The position numbers and the translations under genes were made by a program. From positions 1 to 64,000 of the forward strand of contig JBMNEO010000004.1 of assembly GCA_050948825.1 (NCBI GenBank): DNA of 64,000 bases, in the 5' to 3' direction. The stretch's first letter is position 1, and the number at the start of each line of letters is the position of its first letter. The stretch is from DUQX01 sp050948825. Its GTDB lineage: Bacteria; Bacillota; Dethiobacteria; DTU022; UBA8154. Below the pieces are notes generated by a model. The model saw only the letters and a program-made list of their open reading frames with translations, was not told the DNA's origin and searched no databases. Positions 7,856 to 16,867 of the stretch are shown here, piece after piece.

Positions 7856-9043
7856 ATGGGCGCAAAAAGCCTTCTGAAGATACAAGAGGAAATAGTGAGG
7901 TGGCGAAGGGACCTCCACCGGATTCCCGAGCTCTCCTTTGATCTTCAACGTACATCACAGTACCTCAGGCAGCAGCTGGATAAAATGAAGATACCATGGA
8001 AATTATGTGCAAAAACGGGCATTGTGGCTCTGATTCAAGGAGGAAGCCCCGGCCCGACTGTTGCCCTGCGCGCGGATATGGATGCCCTGGAGATCAGGGA
8101 GGAAACAGGGCTGCCTTTTGCCGCCGAGGGCAGCTGCATGCATGCCTGCGGGCACGATGCCCATATGGCTATGCTCCTGGGAGCGGCAAAGACAATACAG
8201 GCGCACAGGGATAAATTAAAGGGGAATGTTAAGCTTATTTTCCAGCCGGCAGAGGAGGCGGAGGGCGGAGCCGAACCTATGATACGCGAGGGCTGCCTGG
8301 AAAACCCGCGGGTTGATGCAATCCTGGGGCTGCATATCGGCCACCTTTTCCCTGAAGTGTGCCTGGGACAGCTGGGGGTAAGCTACGGGCCTGTTATGGC
8401 CGCCTCATCCATCTTTTCGGTAGTAGTAAAAGGGAAAAGCGCCCATGTAGGCACTCCCCATACAGGGGTGGACGCCCTGGCCGCAGCTGCGGAAATGGTT
8501 CTTTCGCTGCAAAAAATTATAAACCGGGAGTTGGAGCCGGGGACCTCCGCCGCTGTAACCGTAACCCGGATAAACGGCGGGAAGGTGTTAAATACCGTCT
8601 GCGATGAGGTTACTTTTGCCGGTGACATCAGGACGGTCTGCAAAGATGACAGGCACTTTATTAAGCAGCGCATCGTCGAACTTTGTCAGGGCATTTCAGC
8701 AGTGAACCGGGCTGCCGTAAGAGTCGATTTTTTAGCAGACTTCCCCGCCGTTGAAAACGATGAAACCTTTACAAAGGAATTTGTGCGCTCCGCTACCAAA
8801 ATTGTGGGGAAGCAAAACATCGTGGAAATAAAAAAGCCTTCCCTGGGCAATGATGACATGGCTTATTTTTTAGAAAAGATTCCTGGCACATATTTCTTTC
8901 TGGGTTCTTATAACCCGGAAAAAGGCCCGCTGTACCCGCACCACCACCCCAAATTTGACCTGGATGAAAGCGTCCTCTGGATCGGCTCCTCTGTTTTTAT
9001 CCGGGCGGTTTTCGATTATCTAGAAAGGCAGGCGAAAGTATAG
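7856..9043 (+). CDS. M20-family amidohydrolase (N-acyl amino acid hydrolase type)
   Basis: Zinc/manganese amidohydrolase of the family including hippurate hydrolase, IAA-amino acid hydrolase and N-acetyldiaminopimelate deacetylase; it removes an acyl group from an N-acyl amino acid, but the exact substrate is not readable. 395 residues from ATG 7856 behind AAAGGAGAT. RRDLHRIPELSF marks the N-terminus; metal ligands are in CMHACGHDAHMAMLLGAAK (CGHD) and FQPAEEAEGGA; the dimerisation domain contains GKSAHVGTPHTGVDALAAA; LPHHHPKFD-like HHHPKFDLDE closes the site. It stands alone between the defence relics and dinB. Confidence 0.9.
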   Translation: MGAKSLLKIQEEIVRWRRDLHRIPELSFDLQRTSQYLRQQLDKMKIPWKLCAKTGIVALIQGGSPGPTVALRADMDALEIREETGLPFAAEGSCMHACGHDAHMAMLLGAAKTIQAHRDKLKGNVKLIFQPAEEAEGGAEPMIREGCLENPRVDAILGLHIGHLFPEVCLGQLGVSYGPVMAASSIFSVVVKGKSAHVGTPHTGVDALAAAAEMVLSLQKIINRELEPGTSAAVTVTRINGGKVLNTVCDEVTFAGDIRTVCKDDRHFIKQRIVELCQGISAVNRAAVRVDFLADFPAVENDETFTKEFVRSATKIVGKQNIVEIKKPSLGNDDMAYFLEKIPGTYFFLGSYNPEKGPLYPHHHPKFDLDESVLWIGSSVFIRAVFDYLERQAKV

Positions 9044-9350
9044 GTGGATCGGATGAAATGGGATGAAGCAAAGAAAATAATTCAGCAAAAAATAGTGCAG
9101 GGATGCTTGTTCTCGATTAGGATGAGTTGAAGGAAGTTATAACTAATAACCGAATTGGTATATTGGGCAATTTTATACAGAAAGATTAGCAATTAACTAA
9201 TTTACAACGAAGGATTAAATAAAAATTGACTGGATTAATATTTGTGGGTTAATAAAGAGCAACGAAACATGGTGTAACTTATGCGACATGTAACCGCTGC
9301 TATTTTAATAAATACAACATTTTATGAGTGGTTTTTGAGGGGATGCTTTT
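9044..9350. other. Intergenic, small degenerate coding remnant
   Basis: 307 bases without a complete gene. MKWDEAKKIIQQKI can be read from 9054 but ends after 25 residues, and a second frame (DELKEVITNNRIGILG) contains an upstream stop; it looks like debris. The last 100 bases are AT-rich and should hold the dinB promoter. Confidence 0.4.
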
Positions 9351-10517
9351 ATGAAACAGGAGATCCTCCTGTGCGACCTTGATGCTTTCTTTGCCTCCGT
9401 GGAGCAGCTGGACAACCCGGAGCTTAAAGGTAAGCCCGTCGTCGTAGGCGGCGATCCCGACTCCCGGGGCGTTGTCTCCACCTGCTCCTACGAGGCCAGG
9501 CAGTACGGGGTAAGGTCTGCCATGCCGATGAAAAAGGCCCTGGGACTCTGCCCCGAAGCGATAGTCCTGCCTGTAAACATGACCAGGTATAAAGAAGTAT
9601 CGGAGCAGGTAATAGAGATATTCGACAGGTTTACCCCCGACATCGAGCAGGTCTCCATCGACGAAGCATACCTTGCCGTAAGAGCAGGTACCGGCCTGGA
9701 GGCAGCCCGGAAGATCCGCTCTGCAGCCCGGGAGGGGCTGGGCCTGCCGCTGAGCATTGGGGTCTCCATCAACAAGCTCCTGGCCAAAATCGCCTGCTCC
9801 CTGGCCAAGCCGGACGGTATCAGGGCTCTTTATCCTGAAGATGTGGAGAAGGTTTTATGGCCGCTTCCCGTAAGGTTCCTGCCGGGTGTGGGGCCTGTAA
9901 CAGAGCAGAAGCTGAATACCTTCGGCATAAAAACTGTGGGCGAACTGGCATCTTTCCCGCTGGAGGCCTTGAAAAGCATTACCGGCAGCCCGGACGCAGC
10001 CGCAGAGCTCAAAGAATATGCCTTTGGCCGGGACAGCAGAAAGCTGGAGCTTAATGCCGGGCGCAAATCGGTATCGGAGGAGATCACTTTTCCGCAGGAT
10101 ATCCACGAAAAGGATTATATCCTGACCGTCCTCTTCGACCTGGCTTCGGAGGTCGGCTACCGCCTGCGCTCAAAAGGGCTTAAAGCCAGGACCGTCGGCC
10201 TGAAGCTTAAGTTTCCCGATTTGAGCATAAAAACAAGGTCCCTCACCCTGTCTGAGGCCACGGCCAGCGATAAAAAAATCTTTGGGGCAGCCACCGACCT
10301 TTTCATCCGCTGCTGCGGAAACCCTCCCTGGCGCCTGGTTGGTATCAGGGCTTCGGGGCTGGAGAGGGGAAGCCAGCTCACCTTGATATCCAGCGGGGAT
10401 CCGAGGGAAGAAAAAATCACCCCGGTTCTGGATATGCTGCGGCGCAGGTACGGCCGGAAAGCGGTCTTTAAAGGCAGAAGGCTGCTTTTATTGAGGAAAA
10501 ATAATTTTAAGCTGTAA
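9351..10517 (+). CDS. dinB: DNA polymerase IV (Y-family translesion polymerase)
   Basis: Error-prone translesion DNA polymerase. 388 residues, starting behind GAGGGGATG. The catalytic carboxylates are in LLCDLDAFFASVEQ (near residue 9) and VSIDEAYL (near residues 104-105). The thumb HhH region LPGVGPVTEQKLNTFGIKTV and the little-finger domain follow. I see no QLxLF-type beta-clamp motif at the C-terminus, which ends basic (LLLLRKNNFKL). No LexA box was searched for systematically. Single gene. Confidence 0.95.
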   Translation: MKQEILLCDLDAFFASVEQLDNPELKGKPVVVGGDPDSRGVVSTCSYEARQYGVRSAMPMKKALGLCPEAIVLPVNMTRYKEVSEQVIEIFDRFTPDIEQVSIDEAYLAVRAGTGLEAARKIRSAAREGLGLPLSIGVSINKLLAKIACSLAKPDGIRALYPEDVEKVLWPLPVRFLPGVGPVTEQKLNTFGIKTVGELASFPLEALKSITGSPDAAAELKEYAFGRDSRKLELNAGRKSVSEEITFPQDIHEKDYILTVLFDLASEVGYRLRSKGLKARTVGLKLKFPDLSIKTRSLTLSEATASDKKIFGAATDLFIRCCGNPPWRLVGIRASGLERGSQLTLISSGDPREEKITPVLDMLRRRYGRKAVFKGRRLLLLRKNNFKL

Positions 10518-10558
10518 CTGACATTTTTACAGCCGGCGTTAGCATTTATCCGGTTCGG

Positions 10559-10775
10559 TTAATCAGCATCCTTCCGGATGATTACGGCAGCTTCCGCCCT
10601 TGTTATGTTTTCTTTTGGCTTGAGCGCATTATTGTATCCTTGTGTTATCCCGTTTTCATACATGAAGCATATGGGATCCTTGCCCAGGCCGGTAGCATAT
10701 TGCTATCGGCATACTTTTCCGGATAGACATTGGCATTATCTACAGTTATATCGGATTTTGACTGTATTTATAATA
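10559..10775 (-). pseudogene. Relic of an S-layer-homology domain
   Basis: The minus strand reads DNANVYPEKYADSNMLPAWA then, after a one-base shift near 10675, MYENGITQGYNNALKPKENI and TRAEAAVIIRKDAD with a stop at 10559. YADxxxLPxWA and ITRAEAAVII are SLH-domain hallmarks (anchoring to secondary cell-wall polymers). Only the C-terminal repeat remains; no start or upstream repeats are present. The rest of the 10518-10974 gap holds only AT-rich sequence before the transporter gene. Confidence 0.75.
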
Positions 10776-10974
10776 ATTTAAACAAAGGTTGTTTTTTTTG
10801 ATGAGGAGATGTAATATTAAAATAATACGGGCAATTTTAAACAGAGGTAATTTTATTGAATAAGGGGGGGGTAATAAGAGGGGATGATGTCCGAATCATG
10901 TGAAACAATTCACCATTAGACATTTCCATTTACAAAGAAAAGCCTGAGTTATAGAAAGGAGAACGTAGCTGATT

Positions 10975-12228
10975 ATGAAAACGGAAAGCACTTTAAGCAG
11001 CTCAGTTCAAGTAAAAGAAAAAATGAACAAGGGATGGCAAGTGACTTTTGCGGGAATGGGGATCAATCTTGCTCTGGGCATTCTTTATTCCTGGAGCATT
11101 ATAGCGCAGTACTTAAAAGATGTTATGGGGTGGACAGCAATAAGCTCACAGATTCCATACATGATCGCCTGCGGTATTTTTGCCATTTTAATGGTTCCTG
11201 GCGGGCGAATGCAGGATAAGCTTGGGCCCCGGGTAGTGATCATAGCTTCGGCCATTTTTGCAGGAGTTGGGTTAATAGGTTCCTCTTTCTTTTTAAGTAT
11301 TACAGGACTTGCTATTTTTTTTGGGGTTTTTTTCGGCACGGCGATGGGGTTGGGTTATTCCTCAACTACTCCCCCGGCCATTAAGTGGTTTGGTGTTCAA
11401 CAAAGAGGATTGGTAACCGGGCTGGTAGTCAGCGGTTTTGGCCTGGCTTCTGTTTACGCTGCTCCACTTTCAAGCTCATTACTCTCCTCTATGGGAATGT
11501 CCACAACGTTTATGATTCTCGGTATAGCTTTTATGGTAATAATTCTGGTGCTGGTTCAGTTTGTCAGCAATCCTCCTGATAATTATATTCCGGAGGGAAC
11601 AAATTCTGTCACTATTAAAAAAAAGGAACAAGATAGCTCCGGCCAGGAATTTGAATGGTACGAAATGATTAGAAGACCGCAATTTTATATTATTTGGTTT
11701 ATGTTTTGTTTTGGGGCTCTGGCAGGTTTAATGGTAATCGGGCAGCTTTCCAGTATCGCCCTTGAGCAAGCGAACTTATCTCTCGGTTTTCTACTGGTTG
11801 CCGTTCTTGCTATTTTTAATGCCGGTGGAAGAATCCTCGGAGGGGTAATGTTCGATAAAATAGGCAGAACCAGTACATTATTAATAATTTTTACACTTCA
11901 GGCCGTTAATTTCTTATTTTTTAGCACTTACAACACCCTTATATTACTGTTAATTGGAACTATCGTTGCAGGTTTTTGTTACGGGGCATGCCTTTCCGTA
12001 TTTCCGGCCATGACAGCAGGTCTTTTTGGTGTCAAAAATTTAGGAGTAAATTATGGCCTGGTTTTTGTCGCCTGGGGTGCAGGCGGGGTATTTGGAGGGC
12101 TTATCGGCGGCCTTGTGCGTGACCTGACCGGAACGTATTTTTCTGCATATCTCATCGCTGCTTTGCTCTGTATCGCCGGTATAGTATTGACATTTTTCAT
12201 CAAAACACCCAAAAGGCAGGCTGTTTAA
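10975..12228 (+). CDS. OFA-family MFS transporter (oxalate/formate antiporter-like)
   Basis: Twelve-helix major facilitator membrane protein, 417 residues, starting 14 bases after AAAGGAG. The first helix region GWQVTFAGMGINLALGILYS and the MFS loop GGRMQDKLGPRVV are typical of the oxalate:formate antiporter family; the second repeat has GGRILGGVMFDKIGRTSTLL. The substrate is a small carboxylate by family analogy, but it is not decided by the sequence, and no oxalate-metabolism genes are adjacent. Single gene. Confidence 0.85.
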   Translation: MKTESTLSSSVQVKEKMNKGWQVTFAGMGINLALGILYSWSIIAQYLKDVMGWTAISSQIPYMIACGIFAILMVPGGRMQDKLGPRVVIIASAIFAGVGLIGSSFFLSITGLAIFFGVFFGTAMGLGYSSTTPPAIKWFGVQQRGLVTGLVVSGFGLASVYAAPLSSSLLSSMGMSTTFMILGIAFMVIILVLVQFVSNPPDNYIPEGTNSVTIKKKEQDSSGQEFEWYEMIRRPQFYIIWFMFCFGALAGLMVIGQLSSIALEQANLSLGFLLVAVLAIFNAGGRILGGVMFDKIGRTSTLLIIFTLQAVNFLFFSTYNTLILLLIGTIVAGFCYGACLSVFPAMTAGLFGVKNLGVNYGLVFVAWGAGGVFGGLIGGLVRDLTGTYFSAYLIAALLCIAGIVLTFFIKTPKRQAV

Positions 12229-12332
12229 CCTGTAACAGATCTTTTGCAGTATTTTTGGCAATTGGGAACCACCAAGGTTTTATTGATAAAGTAGAGATCC
12301 CTTATATTGCAGGTTATGGTAGTATTTACTTG

Positions 12333-12360
12333 TTGCTTCCAGTTGCACGGATGGTATAAT
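12333..12360 (+). promoter_or_regulatory. Sigma-A-like promoter of the mreB-like gene
   Basis: TTGCTT at 12333 and a perfect TATAAT at 12355 with a 16-base spacer, 16-43 bases before the possible starts of the mreB-like gene. Confidence 0.65.
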
Positions 12361-12375
12361 TTTGATTAAAAGGAA

Positions 12376-13416
12376 GTGTTATTGAAGGGAAGAAAATCCT
12401 TTATGCCATCCACTGCGTGGTTTTTTTCCAGGAAGATCGGTATTGATTTAGGAACAGCCAATACCCTTATCTATGTAAAGGGAAGAGGGATTGTTTTAAA
12501 AGAACCTTCCGTTGTAGCAATGCGCAGGGATACAGGCCAGGTGCTGGCCGTAGGGTCAAGGGCACAAAAAATGATTGGCCGTGCCCCTGAAAATATCGTC
12601 CTAATAAGGCCAATGCGGGATGGAGTTGTATCCAATTTTGATATCACCAAAAAAATGCTCCGGGAATTTATCTCCAGGGTTTATCCCGGGCGTTTTCCTT
12701 TTCCGCTGCAAGCTGTGGTCAGCGTCTCCCTGGATGTTACAGAAATTGAGAAAAGGGCGGTCCTGGAAGCTGCCAGGCAGGCAGGAGCCAGGACGGTATA
12801 TCTTGTTGAAAATTCCATTGCCGGGGCCATGGGAATCAATTTGCCTATTGAGGAAAATGAAGCAAATATGCTGGTAGACATCGGCGGCGGCACCTCTGAA
12901 GCTGCGGTTATTACCCTGGGCGGCATTGTAAGCAAAAATTGCGTGAGGCTGGGCGGGGAAGAGTTTAATAGTGCGATCCGCCACTATATTAGAAAAAAAT
13001 ACAACTTCCTGGTGGGTGAGAGAACAGCGGAAGAGATAAAAATTAAGATCGGTTCTGCTTTGCATACGTCGGCCAAGCAGCAGCTGGAGGTCAGGGGAAC
13101 GGATCTGGTAAGAAGGATGCCCGGAAGGATTATGCTGAATTCCTGGGAAATTACAGATGTGCTCTCCGAACTGGTAGCATCTATTATAAAAGCTGTAAAA
13201 AAGACATTGGAAGATACTCCTGTGGAACTCATTAATGATATTATTGTTAACGGAATCACTATCACAGGCGGCGGTGCTCTTTTAAAGGACCTCCATCGGG
13301 CTATCACCAAGGAAACAAAAATTGCTGTATCCCTGGCGGAGAATCCACTGGACAGTGTGGCTATGGGAACAGGAAAAATACTCTCTTCCTTGGATCTATT
13401 AAGAAAACTTGCATAA
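12376..13416 (+). CDS. mreB: MreB/Mbl-family actin-like cell-shape protein
   Basis: Bacterial actin that forms membrane-associated filaments and guides wall synthesis. About 337-346 residues. Phosphate-1 loop IGIDLGTANTLIYVKGRGIV, phosphate-2 region LVDIGGGTSEAAVITLGGIV and the adenosine motif ITGGGALLKDL are all present. Start is ambiguous: GTG 12376, TTG 12382 (AAGGAAG upstream) or ATG 12403 (GAAGGGAAG upstream); the last fits conserved N-termini best. It is not followed by mreCD, so it is more likely a second paralogue (Mbl/MreBH type) than the primary mreB. It has its own promoter. Confidence 0.9.
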   Translation: MLLKGRKSFMPSTAWFFSRKIGIDLGTANTLIYVKGRGIVLKEPSVVAMRRDTGQVLAVGSRAQKMIGRAPENIVLIRPMRDGVVSNFDITKKMLREFISRVYPGRFPFPLQAVVSVSLDVTEIEKRAVLEAARQAGARTVYLVENSIAGAMGINLPIEENEANMLVDIGGGTSEAAVITLGGIVSKNCVRLGGEEFNSAIRHYIRKKYNFLVGERTAEEIKIKIGSALHTSAKQQLEVRGTDLVRRMPGRIMLNSWEITDVLSELVASIIKAVKKTLEDTPVELINDIIVNGITITGGGALLKDLHRAITKETKIAVSLAENPLDSVAMGTGKILSSLDLLRKLA

Positions 13417-13425
13417 TTAATTATA

Positions 13426-14316
13426 TCAGGATGAGGATAATATTTTTGTGAAAAAATCCTTTTTGCCCGCTTTTGAGCCCCTGTACATCATGTACCTGAG
13501 GATGAGCTTCAGGGCTTTTTTGTTTTCTAATTTGTTTTCTAGAAAGGGATATTCCTCCCTGCAGGCCAGCACTCCCTGAAAGTGTGCCGTAGCCTCCGGG
13601 TGTTTGGCTGCAAAAGCTTGAAACCAGTAAGCGGCCTTTAGCTGACGGTTGCAAAGCTGGTCAAAGTCAAGTTTATGTAAATGAAAGGCCACGGCCGCAG
13701 GATTGTAACGGAGCCGCAGCCCCCGGTGCTGGAGCCTGTAGCCCAACTCAATATCTTCGCAGGCAGCATCCTTAAAAAATTCATCAAACCCTCCTGCCGC
13801 TACCACCTCCGGCAAAGGCGCTGAAAGGTTGCCGGTGATAAAATAGTGAAAGGGTACGTAAGCTGGATTAATTATTTTCTTATAAGGGAAACAATAATCG
13901 TAAGCAAGTTCTTTAACTGCAGGGGGCAGGGGGACCTCCGGGGGCCATTCGATCCTCCCCAGAACGGCACACTCCCCGTGTTTTTGCCTGAATCTTCTGT
14001 GTTGATATAAGAGGTCCGGTGCCGCCAGGCAATCATCATTTAGGAACAATACCGTTTTGCCCCCTGCTGTTTTAAGCCCTGCGTTCCGGGCGGCGGCGGG
14101 CCCTTTGTGCTCCTGTGAAAAAAAGTGGAAGGGAAAAGAAAAACTTGCATTTTTTAGATAGTCTGCTGTCCCGTCCCGGGAGCCGTCGTCGATCAGGATT
14201 ACTTCAAAGGGCTGCCCTCCTTCAGTTTGCTTTTCCAGGGAATGCAGCGTGCGTTTGAGGATCTGCAGGCGGTTGCAGGTGGGGATGATGATGCTAATCA
14301 GCTGCTGGTTTTCCAT
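13426..14316 (-). CDS. Family 2 glycosyltransferase
   Basis: GT-A fold inverting glycosyltransferase, 296 residues. The nucleotide site is in SIIIPTCNRLQILKRTLHSL and LIDDGSRDGTADYL; the metal-binding acidic motif is LNDDC near residue 94; a catalytic acidic pair is in CEDIELGYRLQHRG near residue 190. It is the last gene of the minus-strand sugar-nucleotide cluster and probably transfers a sugar made by the upstream enzymes to a surface polymer or protein. Acceptor and donor cannot be read from the sequence. Confidence 0.85.
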   Translation of the reverse strand: MENQQLISIIIPTCNRLQILKRTLHSLEKQTEGGQPFEVILIDDGSRDGTADYLKNASFSFPFHFFSQEHKGPAAARNAGLKTAGGKTVLFLNDDCLAAPDLLYQHRRFRQKHGECAVLGRIEWPPEVPLPPAVKELAYDYCFPYKKIINPAYVPFHYFITGNLSAPLPEVVAAGGFDEFFKDAACEDIELGYRLQHRGLRLRYNPAAVAFHLHKLDFDQLCNRQLKAAYWFQAFAAKHPEATAHFQGVLACREEYPFLENKLENKKALKLILRYMMYRGSKAGKKDFFTKILSSS

Positions 14317-14408
14317 GTCCGGACCTCCTCTTAGAGTTTATTGATAGAGCCGGGCAAACAGCCCGGCGGTTTTAAAAATGCCCGGTCCTTCCGGGTAAGA
14401 GTGCCCTT

Positions 14409-15389
14409 TTACGCTTTACCATTCAACATCTGTTGCCTTTGCCAGTCTATAGTTGTTCTCAAACCGTTTTCCAGTGTTACTTTGGGGAAATAGCCCAGCA
14501 TTTGTTCTGCAGCGGACAAATCCGGAATTCTTCGGGGGATATCTTCATAATACGGTCCATAAAATTCTTCATGCGCTTGAAATACAATATCCCCCTTGGC
14601 GCCGGAAATGGCGAGGATAAGTTGTGCCAGTTCCAGGATAGTGGTTTCCCGCCGGCTGCCGAGGTTGAAAATCTTTCCCTCCGCTTCCGGTTGGGTTCCT
14701 GCTTTGACTGTCCCTTCTACAATATCTTCGACATAAGTGAAGCAGCGTGTTTGGCTGCCGTCACCGTGCACAGTCAAAGGTTTGCCCGTTATGGCCTGGC
14801 TTATAAAGCGGGCTGTTACACCGCCGTAATCTGAACTGTCCCCGTGCGGCCCGTAGACATTAAAATAGCGGACAATAACTAAAGGAAGCCCCTTTCTGAG
14901 ATAACCGAAGCAGAGATGTTCTGCCGCACTTTTTGAGACGGCATAGCACCAGCGATCGGCGGCAGAAGGGCCGTAAACCCTGTTATTGTTTTCACGGAAA
15001 GGAACCTCTGCGTTTTTACCGTAGACCTCCGAGGTGGAGGTGAAAATAACCTTTTTGCCCAGCTGCCAGGCCAGCTCCAGCAGATCCAGGGTCTGGCAGA
15101 CATTTACCTGTATTACCTTTACAGGATCTTCGACATACCACTTGACCCCTACTACCGCTGCCAGGTGAAAGATAACATCTGTTTCCTGCATAATTTTCCG
15201 CAATTTTTCTTTTTCTGCGGTAGAACCCCGGATAAATCTAAAATGAAGATTTTCCCTTAGATGTTCCAGTTTCTTTAAATTTCCTTTGCTGAGATCATCC
15301 AGGCCCCACACTTCATCTCCCCGCTCCAGCAAGGACGTGCATAAATGGGAGCCGATAAAACCCGCGGCACCCGTTACCAGGTATCTCAT
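14409..15389 (-). CDS. NAD-dependent sugar-nucleotide epimerase/decarboxylase
   Basis: Extended short-chain dehydrogenase, 326 residues. Rossmann motif TGAAGFIGS near residues 6-14, Ser/Thr in FTSTSEVYG, catalytic YAVSK (Tyr-x-x-x-Lys), and the C-terminal DIPRRIPDLSAAEQMLGY pattern. Its start overlaps the UDP-sugar dehydrogenase stop by four bases, so it may act directly on that product; this, together with the C-terminal motif, favours UDP-glucuronate decarboxylase (UDP-xylose formation) or UDP-glucuronate 4-epimerase over UDP-glucose 4-epimerase. The exact reaction is inferred. Confidence 0.8.
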   Translation of the reverse strand: MRYLVTGAAGFIGSHLCTSLLERGDEVWGLDDLSKGNLKKLEHLRENLHFRFIRGSTAEKEKLRKIMQETDVIFHLAAVVGVKWYVEDPVKVIQVNVCQTLDLLELAWQLGKKVIFTSTSEVYGKNAEVPFRENNNRVYGPSAADRWCYAVSKSAAEHLCFGYLRKGLPLVIVRYFNVYGPHGDSSDYGGVTARFISQAITGKPLTVHGDGSQTRCFTYVEDIVEGTVKAGTQPEAEGKIFNLGSRRETTILELAQLILAISGAKGDIVFQAHEEFYGPYYEDIPRRIPDLSAAEQMLGYFPKVTLENGLRTTIDWQRQQMLNGKA

Positions 15390-16699
15390 ATGCCCACCCC
15401 CTGGTAATCGATCCCCAGTTCCCGCAACTGCCCGCTCTCATAAATATTTCTCCCGTCAACTATGAGCGGAACTGCCAGGCAGTCCTTGATCTGTTTCAGG
15501 TCGAGCTCCCGGTACTCGGGCCATGCGGTGAGGATTAGCAGGGCATCTTTGCCCTGTGCCGCCGCATGAGGCGACGAGGCCCATTCAACTCCCGGAAGGT
15601 CGTTTCCCGCCAGCCTTCCCTCGCGGGGGCTTTTTATCCAGGGATCGTGGACGGTGACGCTTGCTCCGGCAGAGAGCAGCTGTTTTATAATCGGCAGGCT
15701 GTGCGAATCCCTGACATCATCGGTTTGGGGTTTGAAGGCCATACCCAGGACGGCAATCCGCCTGCCCCGCAGTCCGCCCAGTTTTGCCTGCAGTTTATGC
15801 ACTATTTCCCTGCGCTTTTCCTCGTTAACTCGCAGCGCCGCCTCCAGCAGTTTTGCCTCTTTCTTTGCTTCTTGAAACTGCCGGAGCAGTGATTTCAAGT
15901 CTTTTTCCAGGCAGGGTCCGCTAAAGCCGATGCCTGCTTCCAGGAAGTGTGGATTTATGCGCGGGTCCAGGCCGATCCCTCTGCTCACCACACGGATGTC
16001 GGCGCCTACCTGCTCGCATAAAAGGGCGATTTCATTGATAAAGGATATTTTACTCGCCAGGAAGGCGTTACTGGCATGCTTGATCAGTTCTGCGTTTTCC
16101 CAGGTGGTTAGCAGTATGGGGATCCCGGGAGGGCTGTATAAGCCGGCTACTGTTTCGGCTGTTTCACGGGAAGGGGCACCGACCACTATCCTCGACGGTT
16201 CCCAGAAATCCTGAACACCGGAGCCCTCCCGGAGAAATTCCGGACAGGAGACGACAGCCGCTCTTGCCGCGAGGTCTCTTTCCTGCAGGAAAGCGGCTAT
16301 TTTTCGGCATGTTCCCGCGGGGACGGTGCTCTTAATGATTACCAGGGCCTGATCGCTTCTGTGGCGGGCAACTTCCTCCGCCGCAGAGTATACCTGTGAT
16401 GTGTCCGCTTCGCCTGAAGGCAGGGCAGGAGTCCCGGTGCAGATAAAGATCATTTCCGCTTCTTGCAGATCCGTTACGCGGGTAGTAAAGACCAGCAGGC
16501 CGTTATCCATTGTTTCGTGAACCAGTTCTTCCAGCCCCGGCTCGTAAAAGGGCATTTTCCCCCTTTGAATATCTTTTATCTTAGCACTGTTTATATCGTA
16601 TGCTATGCTTTTATAACCAAGTTTGGCCAGGCAGGCTGCCTGAATCAATCCGATGTGTCCCAGGCCTCCAACTATCCCGACCGCTGTTTTCTTTTCCAT
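15386..16699 (-). CDS. UDP-glucose/GDP-mannose 6-dehydrogenase
   Basis: Oxidises a nucleotide hexose to the uronate with two NAD+. 437 residues, full length: N-terminal Rossmann domain (VGIVGGLGHIG, slightly unusual beside the common GxGYVG), FICTGTP, CPEFLREGS, the catalytic cysteine in GIGFSGPCLEKDLKSL, and the C-terminal domain starting AVLGMAFKPQTDDVRDSHSL. UDP-glucose is the likeliest substrate, giving UDP-glucuronate for the overlapping downstream enzyme. A perfect palindrome ATCATTTAAATGAT lies 57-70 bases upstream of its start. Confidence 0.9.
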   Translation of the reverse strand: MEKKTAVGIVGGLGHIGLIQAACLAKLGYKSIAYDINSAKIKDIQRGKMPFYEPGLEELVHETMDNGLLVFTTRVTDLQEAEMIFICTGTPALPSGEADTSQVYSAAEEVARHRSDQALVIIKSTVPAGTCRKIAAFLQERDLAARAAVVSCPEFLREGSGVQDFWEPSRIVVGAPSRETAETVAGLYSPPGIPILLTTWENAELIKHASNAFLASKISFINEIALLCEQVGADIRVVSRGIGLDPRINPHFLEAGIGFSGPCLEKDLKSLLRQFQEAKKEAKLLEAALRVNEEKRREIVHKLQAKLGGLRGRRIAVLGMAFKPQTDDVRDSHSLPIIKQLLSAGASVTVHDPWIKSPREGRLAGNDLPGVEWASSPHAAAQGKDALLILTAWPEYRELDLKQIKDCLAVPLIVDGRNIYESGQLRELGIDYQGVGI

Positions 16700-16755
16700 A
16701 AATCTTACACCTCATAACAGATTATTTATTAATGACAGCACGAAATAAAGAAATA

Positions 16756-16769
16756 ATCATTTAAATGAT
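16756..16769. promoter_or_regulatory. Perfect 14-base palindrome upstream of the UDP-sugar dehydrogenase
   Basis: ATCATTTAAATGAT is self-complementary and lies 57-70 bases before the dehydrogenase start in the 168-base gap. It may be an operator; no regulator is identified. Confidence 0.4.
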
Positions 16770-16867
16770 CATTCAATTTACAACCCGAACTGGCCCCCAA
16801 AACGGGAAGCCAACAAGTCGTGATATGATATTCCTTTCGCAACTTATTTGTTACAGACTCATAAGGA

